A stretch of 64,000 bases of DNA from Haliclona indistincta (GCA_964017065.1 OZ024788.1:4852887-4916886), one strand, 5' to 3'. Shown: positions 36,001 through 47,236, counted from the first letter of the stretch. Numbers and translations are program-made. Notes: generated by a model from the letters alone, not told the origin.

Positions 36001-39000
36001 GGGCTCGTATGCTGTGCATGCAGGCTGCAGCATGCATGAATGCATGAGCTAGTTTCAGTATTTAGGAGCTACAAGTTAAAAAGCAATTATCAAGAAAAGC
36101 AAACGAAACCAATGATGGAAACAAAAAAGAGATACATTATCTTGCCGAATTCGAACTGCACCAAAAATTTGAAACTCACTGTAAAAGAAAAAAGGACACA
36201 AACAAGAAAATAAAAAGATTTCTAACGAAATCAAAAGGATGTAGGGATAAAGAAATCTGCTACTGGTCCACAATGTAAACCAACAAGGAGCAAGCATGGA
36301 ATGGTAACACGATTGACTTGCTAACAGACCATAGATCCCTACATCAGTGGCTGACTACAGTGGCTGACTACAGCTGACATCAGTGGCTGACTACAGCTAG
36401 TTGCTATTGACTGACACCTGACATGCATTGGTTAGCTTGTGACAAAATAATTATAGTATAGTCAAAATGTTATGTACAGCCACTGATGTAGGGATCTATG
36501 GTCTGTTAGCAAGTCAATCGTGTTACCATTCCATGCTTGCTCCTTGTTGGTTTACATTGTGGACCAGTAGCAGATTTCTTTATCCCTACATCCTTTTGAT
36601 TTCGTTAGAAATCTTTTTATTTTCTTGTTTAATACAATTTGTATCGCACTCATTAAAATCACAAAAATTAGGTCACGCTAAAGTTTACTAAGTGAAACTT
36701 ATGTGCTGTGAAAAACACTGCATATTTAGCATGAACTAACTTGTCCTGTTTTTGCTAGGAATAGGTGAAATCAAAATGAAGGCAAAACAGAAACTTGCAA
36801 AACGGAATGTGTCCAATCATTATTATTTTATTTATTGAATCATGGGCAACTAAATTCATGATTTTGACGAGAATAAGCCTTTATATGATGCTACACAAAG
36901 CGACAAGACAGTGAAACCATATTTCTGCATTGACACTCAGAGCTTGTGTTGTGTACATGTGTTTTATCAGGAGCATATGAAGGGAAGGAGCGTTCAACTA
37001 CCGTATACGCTTAGTAATATCGAAGCCTAAAGTCCGCCGCCGTGCGCTGTTGCTACTTGGAACTTGGGCCTTTCTTTGCGCGTTGTGGCTCGCTACTTCC
37101 TACCTATACATTCATCCACGTCTCGTCCTGCCCGTCTCCGGCTAAAACAAGCAAGCGTTCAGCCAGAGCTATGGTCGCCGTCTTATGCGGCCTGCAAAAA
37201 CCTTCCTTATAAGGAAGGTTTTTGCAGCGCAAGCGGCGGACTTTAGGCTCCGATATTTCTGTTAGTTACACGCTCCTTCCCTTTATACGCTCCTGGTTTT
37301 ATTCAAGTTATGTAATCACCATATGTATTTCCCTAGTGATTCTGAAAGAACAAATATTTTTCTCTGCTAAAACCTAACATCTGTTTCATGTGAGTTTTGC
37401 TAGACTTTATTTTTGCCTTTGCTATGGCTTCACCCATTAATTGTACTTGTAAAAGAGGTAACGGCTATTCCACTAGACTAGCAATTACTTCATGTACCTT
37501 ATCATCAGATGTATTAACAGTCCATCCATCAGGATTGTTATTAACCTTTACTTGTATTGTCTTAGATGATTTCCAATAACAATCTATAGGAGAACCATAT
37601 TTTCTAAAATCTTTATAGGTTGTCTTCACTCTCTGTTGTATAAAGAACACATTGTAATGAACAATGATTCATTCTCTCATAACTAACCTCAAGACGATCT
37701 TCTGACAAAGCAAATACAAATTTAACCTTCCAACGATTGAGACCAATCTCTTGATAGTACATCTGACAGACACACTTTACTGTATGTAACATACCACACT
37801 GTAGCTCATGACAACTTCTTGGTAATGATAACACTCACCATCAACTAGAGGCAATTCTTGCTTTGAATTCAGTAACTCGCTATGTCCTAATACATAAGTA
37901 ACAAATGAAAATATGAGGCACTGAGAGTACACACGAACCTTTACATCTTCGATAAATGACAATCACCAGCACAGCAACAACACCCAGCACCAATACAATA
38001 ATAATTACCACAACTCCGATAACTACACCAGCTATAACACCTCCTGATACACCTGATGGAGGAGGATCAACTGAAGGTGTACTAGGACTGGGTGAGGCTG
38101 TATAGGCACAATGATCAATATACAGTATACATTCAACACTGTAAACCAAACATACATGTGAGTGTAGTAGAACCAATCAAAGAGGATATTACACTTGGAA
38201 CTGAAGATGGCAAAATAGAGCTCACGCACAAGATAATCATTTTTCTCACTGTTTCTATGACATTTTTGTTGACTGGGTTGTCCTGTTCTATTGATACTGT
38301 CTACTCCAAGTACTGTAACACAGTACTCCACACCAGTAGGAAGTGTCACTGTAGTGTTGGTGTCACTAGTGGTGATGTTGAGGTAGACACTGCCATCAGA
38401 GGAGTTGATGATAGTGACCACATACTGCACTGCACAGTCACTCATACTCCAGCTAATCCTGTCTTGTGTGAAAGAGGTCACAGTAGGAGCAGTAGGAGGA
38501 CCTGCATGAGCCAGGAGATAGACAGAAATAATGTAACTGCAAAAGCAGTTGTACAGTTGTTCACTACTGTCTGCTGATTGTCAGGTAACACATTAGCTAC
38601 AACAAGCTGCTTGTAAGCATTTTGTATATAAACATTCCTGTTGTCTCAGTTTCCAAATAAGGGCTACTTACGCACATCAAACAATTAATGAGCATGAATA
38701 AGAAATATTTTGTCCTCTTGATGAGGGCTCAGTACTGATACAAACAGATGAGTATCTTCTTTCATAACAATCCAATTCACACACATTCCAATAAATTATA
38801 GCCAGTTGTATTCTAGCAGGAGCGCATAATGAGATTGCGACGTAAGAGCGTGAAGCACCTACGCATTTGAAAAATCTACACATGATGGACGTGTTACTAA
38901 AGATAGACTGGGCGGTGGTTGGCGCTTGATGTATTCTAAACATGCAATTCCTCCACCCATGAAACCTCGATGTGCTCCTATGACTACTTAATTTGAAAAG

Positions 39001-39676
39001 GAAGCTGCTTGGGTCAAAACTAAACCTAAGAACCACGCCAACTTCCAAATAACTAGTAATATTGGTTACTGTTTATAGGGGCTGGGCAAAACCACTCATT
39101 GAACTCTGTAACACAATTCCTGTAATATTGACTTACCCACACTCAAAACCACTTCATCATAATATTTATTTGGATTTGAATCTTCAGAGCACCTCAGTGT
39201 AACGCCATCATGTGACAGCTGAACAGGGACAGTGAGTTTAGCTGTTGAATTAACTGCTGTTGCTAACATTGTGTTCATATCCACATTTACTCCATCACGA
39301 CACAACGTGAAGTTCCCTAGGGCTCTGGGCGATTGTCTTTTATCATTGGCATCATAGATGAAGTTCGAACTGGTAGAGCTAGTCGCCCAGAGCAAGCTTC
39401 CTTTAGTAGTGTTACACACAAACACGGGCATACTCCCAAGACAAACAACCACAATATGACTTGATGACTGACTAGGAACCAGTACGATTACTGCATAGAA
39501 AGACCGGTTTTATATACAAATTAATAACGTTGCCCTTTATGTACAATAAACTGCATGTACATCAATCGATCTTGTAATTTCATACCTTGACACTCGCCTT
39601 GAAGTTTTGACGTCGTAACTGCTGACGACACAAGCAGGAGTAAGAGAAAACCATATTCCCTTGCTAGTACCTGCAT
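24048..39676 (-). CDS. M2: Ig-FN3 receptor with repeated novel intracellular modules
   Basis: Exons from 5': 39676-39586 (signal, YGFLLLLLVSSAV), 39490-39137 (Ig), 38501-38250 (FN3), 38097-37939 (Pro/Ser stalk and TM, VVVIIIVLVLGVVAVLVIVI then YRRCK), 37886-37839, 37779-37688, 37632-37498, 34440-34174, 33980-33849, 28716-28497, 26455-26352, 25693-25562, 25505-25322, 25278-25210, 25151-25086, 24454-24416, 24146-24107, 24078-24048; 2415 bases in consistent phase, about 804 residues. After the TM comes a repeated three-part module: A (TTPPDL...L.GV), B (CVCQ/YVYQ...FYHK..G.N.W), C (LYQDANS...GW.VN). Order: B-C, A-B-C, A-B-C, A, then an acidic tail. I do not recognise this module in any family. 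No ITIM is seen. Long introns hold several transposons. The last three exons are the least certain. Confidence 0.68.
24651..24979. mobile_element. Foldback element, palindromic end only
   Basis: Contains both arms of the palindrome (CCACAATGTAAACCAACAAG on the left, its inverse near 24890-24920) but none of the hairpin-ended body. The outer part of the left arm is missing. It sits in an M2 intron. Confidence 0.75.
26456..28496. other. M2 intron, no gene recognised
   Basis: Two kilobases between modules B and A of M2. It has a short degenerate cac/cat-rich run near 27105-27145 (acagacagacag, acatacatac) and small open frames that look random. No transposase, RNA gene or clear hairpin element was found. 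Confidence 0.4.
28974..29515. mobile_element. AGGAGC-family hairpin MITE, copy 2
   Basis: Left end CCAGGAGCGCATAATGAGAG; right end ctctcattacgcgctcgtac, its imperfect inverse. Subterminal blocks also pair (agaaggcaggagctggacac against gagagtcctgctactgcctt). About 540 bp in the same M2 intron as the Mutator-like element. Non-coding. Confidence 0.7.
30521..30622. repeat. Imperfect 100-bp hairpin
   Basis: The segment starts gttagagacc..gggatctatgcggtat and ends ataccgcgtagatccc..ggtctctaac, so two blocks of 9 and 16 bp pair across a loop of about 35 bp with short unpaired inserts. GC-rich compared with its surroundings. It could be a small solo element; no target duplication is clear. Confidence 0.6.
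31010..31138. repeat. Three 43-bp direct repeats inside the MULE
   Basis: The block aacgcccacgctttaattgc followed by aaatgcaaaaaa and gtggtc occurs three times in a row with one or two changes and variable A runs. It lies between the left TIR and the transposase stop. Confidence 0.85.
31341..33234 (-). CDS. MULE transposase with N-terminal FLYWCH zinc finger
   Basis: Two exons: 33234-32805 and 32290-31341, joined in phase 1 across a 514-bp intron; 1380 bases, 459 residues. The first exon encodes a FLYWCH-type finger (RCGKSRNCSGC...NHNH). The second exon, just after the junction, reads QWAKTASGEDFVL, then the MULE catalytic core: VDGTF (first Asp), LGDFELAI (second Asp), the CYFHF motif and NNHVEGWH (catalytic Glu). 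It cuts and moves the element DNA in the nucleus. The frame is open end to end, so the protein may be functional. The gene is placed between matching TIRs and is unrelated to the receptors. Confidence 0.85.
32453..32627. repeat. 22-bp minisatellite, eight units
   Basis: The unit ggggtaagctctagtattaa repeats eight times at 22-bp spacing, with aa/ac and c/t variants and a degenerate last unit (aataaactctagtatta). It lies inside the transposase intron. Confidence 0.9.
34813..34862. mobile_element. AGGAGC-family minimal hairpin with target duplication
   Basis: Only 50 bp: AGGAGTGCATAATAAGA on one side and ATATTATGCGCTCCT on the other. Both flanks carry ggtgatgcc, a 9-bp direct repeat if the TIR starts at AGGAG. 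This is a solo, internally deleted element that also fixes the family's target-duplication length at about 9 bp. Confidence 0.75.
34956..35014. repeat. Near-perfect 59-bp hairpin
   Basis: Arms gttacaccatgcc-aaccttgtg and cacaaggt-aggcatggtgtaac pair around a short AT-rich loop. It is next to no exon; M2 intron. Confidence 0.75.
35389..36627 (+). mobile_element. Foldback/hairpin element, copy 2
   Basis: Full-length copy with the terminal hairpin at 35389-35415, the AAGATGGCGGC body and the palindromic end from about 36200. The palindrome spacer has an extra triplicated agtggctgacta block near 36352-36398. The outermost arm reads TTTCGTTAGAAATC, a variant shared with the copy that truncates M12. 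Inserted in an M2 intron. Confidence 0.85.
36968..37295. mobile_element. Hairpin MITE, variant AGGAGC ends
   Basis: Inverted ends CAGGAGCATATGAAGGGAAG and cttccctttatacgctcctg. Flanks share gttttat, likely target duplication. A second pair of arms inside (cctaaagtccgccg and cggcggactttagg) encloses a perfect 32-bp palindrome at about 37191-37222 (gcaaaaaccttccttat and its inverse). Non-coding, M2 intron, 200 bp from the next exon. Confidence 0.75.
38817..39050. mobile_element. AGGAGC-family MITE, one end only
   Basis: Begins CAGGAGCGCATAATGAGATT and continues with tacgcatttgaaaaatctac and gtgttactaaagatag, matching the internal parts of the copies at 23.6 and 29.0 kb. I find no matching right end, so it is 3' truncated. 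It lies in the intron between the FN3 and Ig exons of M2. Confidence 0.6.
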
Positions 39677-39690
39677 CGCTGAACAGTGGG

Positions 39691-40614
39691 TAAGGTAAAC
39701 GGGGGTAATTCCGTAAATTGGGTAATTCCGTAATTTTTGTACTCTGCTCGACCGAAAGCAAAGGAATCGGGGTGCAACATAGCATGCGCTAATCTCTGGC
39801 TATAGTAGATCGATTATTTGACGGAGATCGCTTGTGCTGGCTTTATAGTATAGAACGGCAGAGCAAAATCCATACCTTTTTGTAAGCTTCGAAAAATCAG
39901 TAGTCTGCGCGATCAGCTGTTGTTCGGGTACCTTTACGCGACTAGATCTATTGACACTATCAGCATGTAGCTAAGTCATCTGGCATAATATTCAGCAAAT
40001 ACGAACTCTGGCGCAGCTGTCCTTCCTGAGAAATAAACGCACCTACATGTAGTCTACCTAGATGATTCACGCCATCATTGAGTTATGATTGGGCGGGGCT
40101 CAGAATAGACAGCTGCGCCAGAACTCTTGTTAGCTCCAAGGCATGCCAGATGGCTTAGCTTCATGCTGGTAGTGCCGATAAGTTTCTTCGTGTGAAGCTC
40201 CATGTACAACAGCCGATCAATCAAATAAGACTGCATTCTCCGAAAAGGTGAGAATTTTGCTCTGCCGTTCTATACTCGAAGGCTTGCATAAGAAATTAAT
40301 CTTCGCAGTAGTATTGATCCACTATAGTCAAGGATTAGCACATGCTGTATTGTAGACAGATTGTCCTTGCTTTCGTTCCAGTAGAGCGGTTTCAGTATGA
40401 AATATGAAAGTTACGGAATTACCCCCTTTCCAATTGTCGGCGTACAAACGCGGCTGCTTCGTCTACCAATCGATTCCACTGCTTGAAACTTGATATGCAG
40501 ATTCTACAAAGGTAGGAGCATATACCTGTCAAGCTTGGAAATTTGCTCTCTTTGCAAGACTAAAATATTCGTCGTAGAAGCGGAAATATTACGGAATTAC
40601 CCCCGTTCACCTTA
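39691..40614. mobile_element. Nested foldback element at the M2 5' end
   Basis: A 26-bp terminal inverted repeat with one mismatch (TAAGGTAAACGGGGGTAATT at 39691; its inverse ends at 40614). Further nested pairs: tagaacggcagagcaaaat (39852) with its inverse near 40257, ctaagtcatctggcat with atgccagatggcttag, and ctggcgcagctgt with acagctgcgccag. Another ggaattacccc copy lies near 40422. No transposase. Its edge is 14 bp upstream of the M2 start codon, so it must form the M2 5' UTR or promoter. Confidence 0.75.
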
Positions 40615-40756
40615 TCGAGACCCGTTCGAGAACCAGTTTCAATAAGACAATTATAACCCCATCAAGAAAGTACAATACACTTAAGACCCCGCGATGGGGT
40701 CATAAGAAACAGTTGTTTCGACATGCCAATTTATTTCATTAAAATGGCATGTGTTA

Positions 40757-42194
40757 CACTATAGAGTTTCACAGTAGTGTACATGTATGCGAGGTTGGAC
40801 TTCAGAGAAATACATGCAGAATGTCTCTGCACAATAATTAGGTTTCACTTCAGTAATCGTAAGTACTTTCCCTTTCTTCAACTACCTCTTCTATTCAGGC
40901 TCAGCTATCTGTTAGACTTTTGAAGAAAATTGCCTTTATGATATTTATTTGATCCAGCATATCATGCTAGAAGCAATCACTACCAGCAGTAGTACCTAGG
41001 GCTCCACCATCATTACCACTGTCCCACAAGATGAAGATGGGCTATTAGTTACTGTATGAACCAATATAGATAGTTTTTGGCCCAAAATACTTTTGGCAAC
41101 AAGACTCACTGTCTGTTAATTGTTCAGCTAAGTTGGAATCATTGCAATTGGCTCTAGTTCTGAACACCATTATTGATTGAATGATGCTCCATAGCATTGT
41201 TCCTTGATATGTTTTGTCTTACCGAAGGTAAATGCTGTCCTTTGTTCTCTTTTTACAACAGTATGTATGGAATAATCTCTATATATTGTGTTTCAACAAT
41301 CTCTACTTCAGAAATACATGCGTGCTATTGATTGAGAGTAAGACACTGTTGGAATGAATGATGGCTACGCTCACCTTCCACTGTACGATCACACAATTTT
41401 GCTGTACATTGTAACCAAATAGAACATAATGAATAGAATTTCTGAAGCTCAGTTCTTCACTCTCTTGTCCGAGTCGTCCTGCCCCATCTCTACCAGCCAC
41501 AGTCACTGAGTACTCACCATCTGATGTCAGATCAGTGATGCTCAGTGAGGTCATGTTGTCAGTGGTGTTGTAGACCATCACTTGAGAAGAGTTCCTAACA
41601 GTGACAGTGTAGCTGTGTACACAGAGGGGTGTGTCCAGTGGAGTTACCCAGCTGATGATGACAGTGGATGGATTCAAGGAGGCAGTTATATTGAGTGGAG
41701 GAGATAGAGGATCTTGTGGAAAAAATTATAATTAATATGCAGCTAAACCAGGCTAAAACTATACAACATGCAAGCACTATAATGTGTACCTGCTAACTTG
41801 ATCATATCATTGACTGAATTGCTCACATGAATTGAAATCACTGCATATTACACTCTCTTTATCATCAGTAAGACTTGCTTTGTGCACAGTAGCAGTTAAC
41901 ACCATCATCATTTCAGTGGCACTAGTAAGGTTCAACTCAAATATGCCCATCACGCGTATCGTCTGTCCTGTCTCAGCATAGAAGACTTCATTTACACCAT
42001 CACTTGACCATACCAGTTCTCCAGTATCAGTGGTACAAATGAACACTATGGTATCTTCTGGGCACACAATCTCAACTGATGAATTCAAAGTAACTGCAGA
42101 AATGTTAAGTCTACATCACTGCGGCATAACCACTATAATCACCTTTAGAATTACATCCGGCAATGATCATAAAGAGAATTAATGGTGGAAACAT
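40757..42194 (-). pseudogene. M3: decayed Ig/FN3 receptor
   Basis: From 5': signal exon 42194-42143 (MFPPLILFMIIAGC), Ig exon from 42093 (CPEDT, FICTTDTG, VICS; its frame meets TGA near 41815 and no standard donor is clear), FN3 exon 41712-41375 (intact, ends VQWK), then a second-domain exon near 41300-41225 with TTG TAA in place of the usual CTG TTA CGA. The TM block has TAG in place of the Trp codon of VVPWV (40996-40998). The tail relic at 40757-40860 keeps fragments of the IAYTTV and KPN region only. Several independent lesions, so a pseudogene; a secreted Ig-FN3 remnant cannot be ruled out. Confidence 0.75.
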
Positions 42195-42625
42195 AGCTGC
42201 TTGACTCAGTAATTTCTCTTGCACAAGTTAAGCTAGTTCAGCTAAATCAACTATGGCTACACAGCTGTGACTTTTAGCAGGTGCCAATGAAAATTACAAG
42301 TGTTATGCAACCATTACCATACACAAGTATTGAAGTGTATAATATAAGTATCTATCTACTGGTGCAGACTGTTTCTAAACCCAAGAATAGTGTTGGTCAA
42401 TTTTGAAATATGACTACTCCAAATAGACAAGCGTAAATTAATAATATTATTTTAAAATTAATAATAATCATTTTCAATTTCACTGACTCAGTGTGCATAC
42501 GCATACTAGCTGGTTTTACTATTAATAGCTATGCATGTATCCAAAGTACTGGAAAATGGCTTCTTAAATACTATAGGCATCTCTGCACAATGCTTCAATC
42601 ATCATGTAATTCATCCATGTTTTCA
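42195..42625. other. Intergenic, nothing recognised
   Basis: 431 bp between M3 and the M4 stop, AT-rich with a run of aataat repeats near 42445. Likely holds M3 promoter sequence and M4 3' UTR. No motif can be assigned. Confidence 0.35.
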
Positions 42626-44297
42626 TCAGACCCAGGTTTGTTGATTCAGTTCATCAGATGGACTATTCATGACCTCATAGCCTTCTTCCTCCTCCTCTTT
42701 GCAATTGGCTGGTGACTGAGAAAAATAAATACAGAGTGCTTTATATAATCCTCAGTGGTTTGCTTAATTTTTACTTTTGCAGCATCATCTAGTATATCTA
42801 GTATAGCAGAGTAGGAAACATTGGGTTCAAGAGAAATAGCAGTTTCTCTGATTTCTTCTTTGAGCTGCACAGATAAAGTAAATAGCCGCTTTGTACTATA
42901 ACTTTTTCTACAATTTTTACTCTGTGTATAGCTATTATATCAAAGTTAGAACATACCTCAGTGTTTTGACAAGTTGCCACAGTAGTATAAGCAACGTTGG
43001 GTTCTAAAGAAATGCTCTCTAGTGTCTAACAAAGTAAATCTAATAAATGGAACACTAAATAATTATTATTTATGGCTTACATGTTCGGTGTCTTTCCAAG
43101 TCTTTGTAGTGGTATATGCAATATTAGACTCCAAGGAAATATCTGTTCCAGCACTATTTTTTACTTCATCGTATACCTCTTGTTGTATACCACTACTTTT
43201 CTTTTGTTCTCTACTCTTACTCACTTCCAAGTTTGAGTTTCTTTATAATTAGTCATCATAGATTATTCACAATCACTTGGGATACTAACCTTCTTTGATT
43301 CACTTTTCAAGGTTTTATTTTTATGTAAGAAAAGTGCATATTTGTTTAGCAGACATAAACAGTTACAATTTACCTCTAAGTATAACATTGAAAAAAATAA
43401 CTGTGATTGCCAGCACAAAAAGTATAGTGACACAAAGCCCTGATGCAATTTTCAATGACAATTGCAACGATGGTTGATGTGAAATTACTGCACATGTAGT
43501 TCAAATTAGTCATTCATACATGTAATAGCTACTTGCCTTTAAAAGAGAATTGTATTTCCTCACTTTTTTGTCCGAGTCGTCCTGCCCCATCTCTACCAGC
43601 CACAGTCACCGAGTACTCACCATCTGATGTCAGATCAGTGATGCTCAGGAAGCTCCTGTTATCCGCCGTATTATAGACTATAACTTGAGAAACAGTTAGT
43701 CTAACAAAGGCAGTGTAGCTGTGTACACAAAATGGTGTATCCAATGGAGCTACCCAGCTGATGGTGACAGAGGAGAGGTTAGAGGAGGCAGCTAAACTGA
43801 GAGGTGGTGATGGAGGAGGCTCTGTATACAGAATGTTGGAAAGTAAAATATTTCAAGCAAGAGTTCAACATACCTAATACAATGACTTTTTCAGATGAAT
43901 TCAATTGGTCAGAACATCTAATTGTTGCACCATTGTAAGCAATTGGTACATGAACTGCACTTATACTTGAATGGAATACATTGTTGAGCTCTCCAGTAAT
44001 GTTATACAGAACAATAGTGAAAATGTCAGAAGCAATAGTGATAGAGTTGAGTTCTGCGGGTGAGTAGAATGCTTGAGTGATATCATCATTGATATCCCAA
44101 ACCAGTCTCCCAGTGTCAGTAACACATGTGAACACCACTCCATCTCCAGGACACAGACTATCAGCTGATGAGCTCAGTGTGACTATAGAAACAACAAGCA
44201 TGATAGTCGAGTGTTCTGTAACAAGCTAACCTTTCGCACTTGCTACTGATAAATAGCAGCTAGCCATCATGAAGAGAGTAGTCAGCATACTAGACAT
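42626..44297 (-). CDS. M4: Ig/FN3 receptor with an expanded multi-ITIM tail
   Basis: Exons from 5': 44297-44231 (signal, MSSMLTTLFMMASCYLSV), 44182-43874 (Ig), 43821-43537 (FN3, with a GC donor, AAAG/gcaagt), 43487-43374 (TM, LCVTILFVLAITVIFFNVIL), 43302-43290 (13-base microexon), 43240-43081, 43025-42957, 42864-42775, 42715-42626; 1197 bases, 398 residues. The tail spans four exons and repeats ISLE(S/P)N followed by a tyrosine three times: IAYTTT, VAYTTV and VSYSAI, preceded by EVYDEV and followed by GYEVM. VAYTTV and VSYSAI are canonical ITIMs. Exon duplication of the second ITIM of the family explains this. Its TM is unrelated to the VVPWVLLL segment of its neighbours. The predicted role is a strong SH2-docking inhibitory receptor. 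Confidence 0.83.
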
Positions 44298-44837
44298 CAC
44301 AAACAGCTACCAAGATAGTTGAAAAATGCAACATGGATTAATACAATACATGAAAGTAACATTAGTAGCTACATGCATGTACTAGATGTTTGGGACTTTT
44401 CACAATACTAGTATGTTTTTGATAACATGACTCATGTTATGTTAACAGTTCAATAACTGTAGTGTTTTAACAGCTGTATGCATCATCAATGCCATAGGAA
44501 ATCATGATGAAAATGCAAATTTTATGATGTTACGCTATGCATTTTACATGTTGTTTTCGCTTCTCTAAAATCACCTTACAGTAAGTACACTATTGCTCAC
44601 AGATAGAACACATTTTACTGGAAAGTACATGGAATGTGTACAGAACTACACACACTATTATTTGGTTAAAAACTGCTGTCAAAGAACAATTATTATTTTG
44701 AAAAACATTTTGCCTAAAGGGCAACCCTGTATGTATAATTATTAATGAACATGAGAAATATTATGGACTTGTAGAGTAAACTGAGTATTAGCGTATAGAA
44801 ATTAAGCTAGAGAACGTGTGACGGTATAGTGATGCAA

Positions 44838-45110
44838 TGTTTGACTTCAGGGAATATCTGTCTCTCAACCAGGTTTCACTTCATCATACATGACACGTAC
44901 TTTCTTTGTCTCTTCCTTTGCTTGCCAAGTCTGTCTGATCAAACTGTTGATTGGTTAAAATAACGCTTTTTACAAAAATTCAATAGCTACCTCCTCTTCA
45001 AGTTTTAAGCCAATATGCAATACAATATTAGCTAACACAGAATACCTTGTAAACTGATGATCAGTTCTTCACTCTTTACTCTTAGCAAGTTAATGAATAG
45101 AACTGAAATT
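44838..45110 (-). pseudogene. Relic of a receptor FN3 end and tail
   Basis: On the minus strand a VMYDEVKP block is readable near 44890, followed by a TGA and a degraded ISLK block. Upstream, about 45050-45090, is a fragment like the FN3 exon end (ELI.. donor). The rest of 44298-45731 has no Ig, TM or signal exon, so this is a 5'-deleted remnant. Confidence 0.6.
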
Positions 45111-45309
45111 TTCAAAGTTACAGGTGTATGCTCCTTTGTGCTTGTAGCTGAAAGAGGCTTAGATACCCGAGTCTGGAATAATTGTCACAGCCTTGATCTG
45201 TCTCACAATTTTATATGATCACATACGATGTGTTGCTGTCATATTGATTAGCTCTACGGACCAGAGAACAACACATCCGTAAAGTGACAGCTACTAGACG
45301 AAATCATAT

Positions 45310-45425
45310 GGATTTGTGTAGGAATGAAGAAATCTACCACAGCATGGTCCACAATGTAAACCAACAAGAAAATAGAAATGGAATAGGAGACCATGTATCT
45401 TAGGTCGATTAGCTTGAATAGCAAA
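45310..45425. mobile_element. Degraded foldback-element fragment
   Basis: gtaggaatgaagaaatctac, then gtccacaatgtaaaccaaca and agaccat are recognisable from one palindrome arm, with several deletions. The partner arm is missing. An old insertion in the 3' flank of M5. Confidence 0.5.
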
Positions 45426-45731
45426 AGAAATATCCTGGTGTAACATTCTCCACCAGCAGCTACATAGCAACACTTGCAGCCTGTAGCTAATTGCTGATGT
45501 ATATACCATTATCAAGTTTATTGTCATGCCCAAAAGTTGTTGAAATGAAAAGGATAACCCAAAGATGACTTTGAAGAGTTTAATCAGTTTAAACACAAAT
45601 ATTCCTTTTTGCCAAAACATAAACTTGTTATTATCACAGGGAATACACCATTCCTATTGAGTAACTGATACAGTACTTGATATGATACAATGTAATTTTC
45701 AGTATTGGTCACATGATCATGAAGTTAATCA

Positions 45732-47065
45732 TTACAAAACTGAAGTGTGTTTCACAGTAGTGTATGCAATGTTGGACTTCAGAGAAATAGCTGTCTCTGC
45801 ACAATTAGGTTTCACTTCATCATACATGACACTTTCTTTCTCTTCCAATATAATTTCTTTCTTTCGTTCCTTTCTCTGATCGGCTGTTAATTGAGTAATA
45901 TAATGATTCTACAATTTTTAAAGCAATACCTTTCCTGGTGGTTTTAATCCAGCATATCATGCCAGTAGCAGCAAAAATCACAACCAGCAGTAGTACCCAG
46001 GGCACCACCATCATTACCACTGTCCATGACTGTACTGATGATGATTGAGAAAACTCAGTAGCTGTAGACCAATTGAAGTTAAAATAGCTAGTTAGTAGTG
46101 CTAACCACTTGTGGAAGGTAGTAGGTGATAAGTGGAGGTCAGCACTGAAGTTGAAAAGCAAATGGTTGACAGCCTAAATTCAGTGTATATTGTGACCAAA
46201 TTTGAAACATCATCATTAGTTTTGGACAGCACTGTTTCAGAGAAAGACTTTTAAATAGACATGAATATTATTACTTAAGAAGCTTAACACCTGAAGTTCT
46301 TTCTAAAGCTATGTTCAGTTCCTCACTCTCTTGTCCGAGTCGTTCTGCCCCATCTCTACCAGCCACAGTCGCTGAGTACTCACCATCTGATGTCAGATCA
46401 GTGATGCTCAGTGAGCTCCTGTTGTCAGTGGTGCTGTAGACCATCACTTGAGAAGAGTTCCTAACAGTGACAGTGTAGCTGTGTACACAGAGAGGTGTGT
46501 CTAGTGGAGCTACCCAGCTGATGGTGACAGCGGAGAGGGTGAAGGAGTAGGTCAAATTGAGAGGAGGAGATGGTGGAGGCTCTGTGGGAATGAATTATAA
46601 TCAGTTGCTATAGCAATAATTGTTATTCACCTACTACAAGGATAGTTTCAGCTTTATCAGGAATGTTATGTTCCGCAATAACAACCCCTTTGCATTCAAT
46701 TGTTGTACCATTGTAACTGACTGGTACATGAGCTGCAGTAGCAGTTGAATGGTATGTGTTTCCAGTTATGTTAAGCAGTGTAGTATTGAATACAGTATCC
46801 AATTGAATAACTTTGTTGAGTAGTGCTGTTGAGTGATAAGATATTGAGGAATGCTTGATATCCCAAACCAGTCTCCCAGTGTTAGTAACACATGTGAACA
46901 CCACTCCATCTCCAGGACACAGACTATCAGCTGATGAGCTCAGAGTAACTATATACAGAATCAACAACACGTAAATACAAAGGCACACACTCTATTGTAG
47001 TAACCTGTTCCACTTGATTGACAACTGATGATGATTATGATCAAGATGACCGTAAAAAGATACAT
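45732..47065 (-). CDS. M5: Ig/FN3 receptor with tandem ITIM tail
   Basis: Exons from 5': 47065-47005 (signal, MYLFTVILIIIISCQSS), 46948-46631 (Ig), 46581-46291 (FN3), 46231-46106 (stalk), 46061-45930 (TM, VVPWVLLLVVIFAATG), 45883-45732 (tail, TAA); 1080 bases, 359 residues. The tail is SVMYDEV followed about 20 residues later by IAYTTV, two ITIM-type sites with spacing suited to tandem SH2 domains. No interruption. It is 172 bp from M6, the spacing shared by most of the array. Confidence 0.86.
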
Positions 47066-47236
47066 TAGCAAGCTAAATTTCTTCTAAAGTTACTTTCACA
47101 ATTAAAAACTATTTTTGTCGAATTATAAACTTGCTGTTTATCACAGGGAATACACCGTTACTAATGAGTAAACTGATACAGTACTTATGATGCAATGCGA
47201 TTTTTAATATTGGTCACATGATCATGAAATTGATCA

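Noticed and set aside
38092..38577. 161-residue plus-strand open frame at the M2 FN3 and TM exons
   Set aside because: It is the antisense of coding exons with clear FN3 and TM content on the minus strand.
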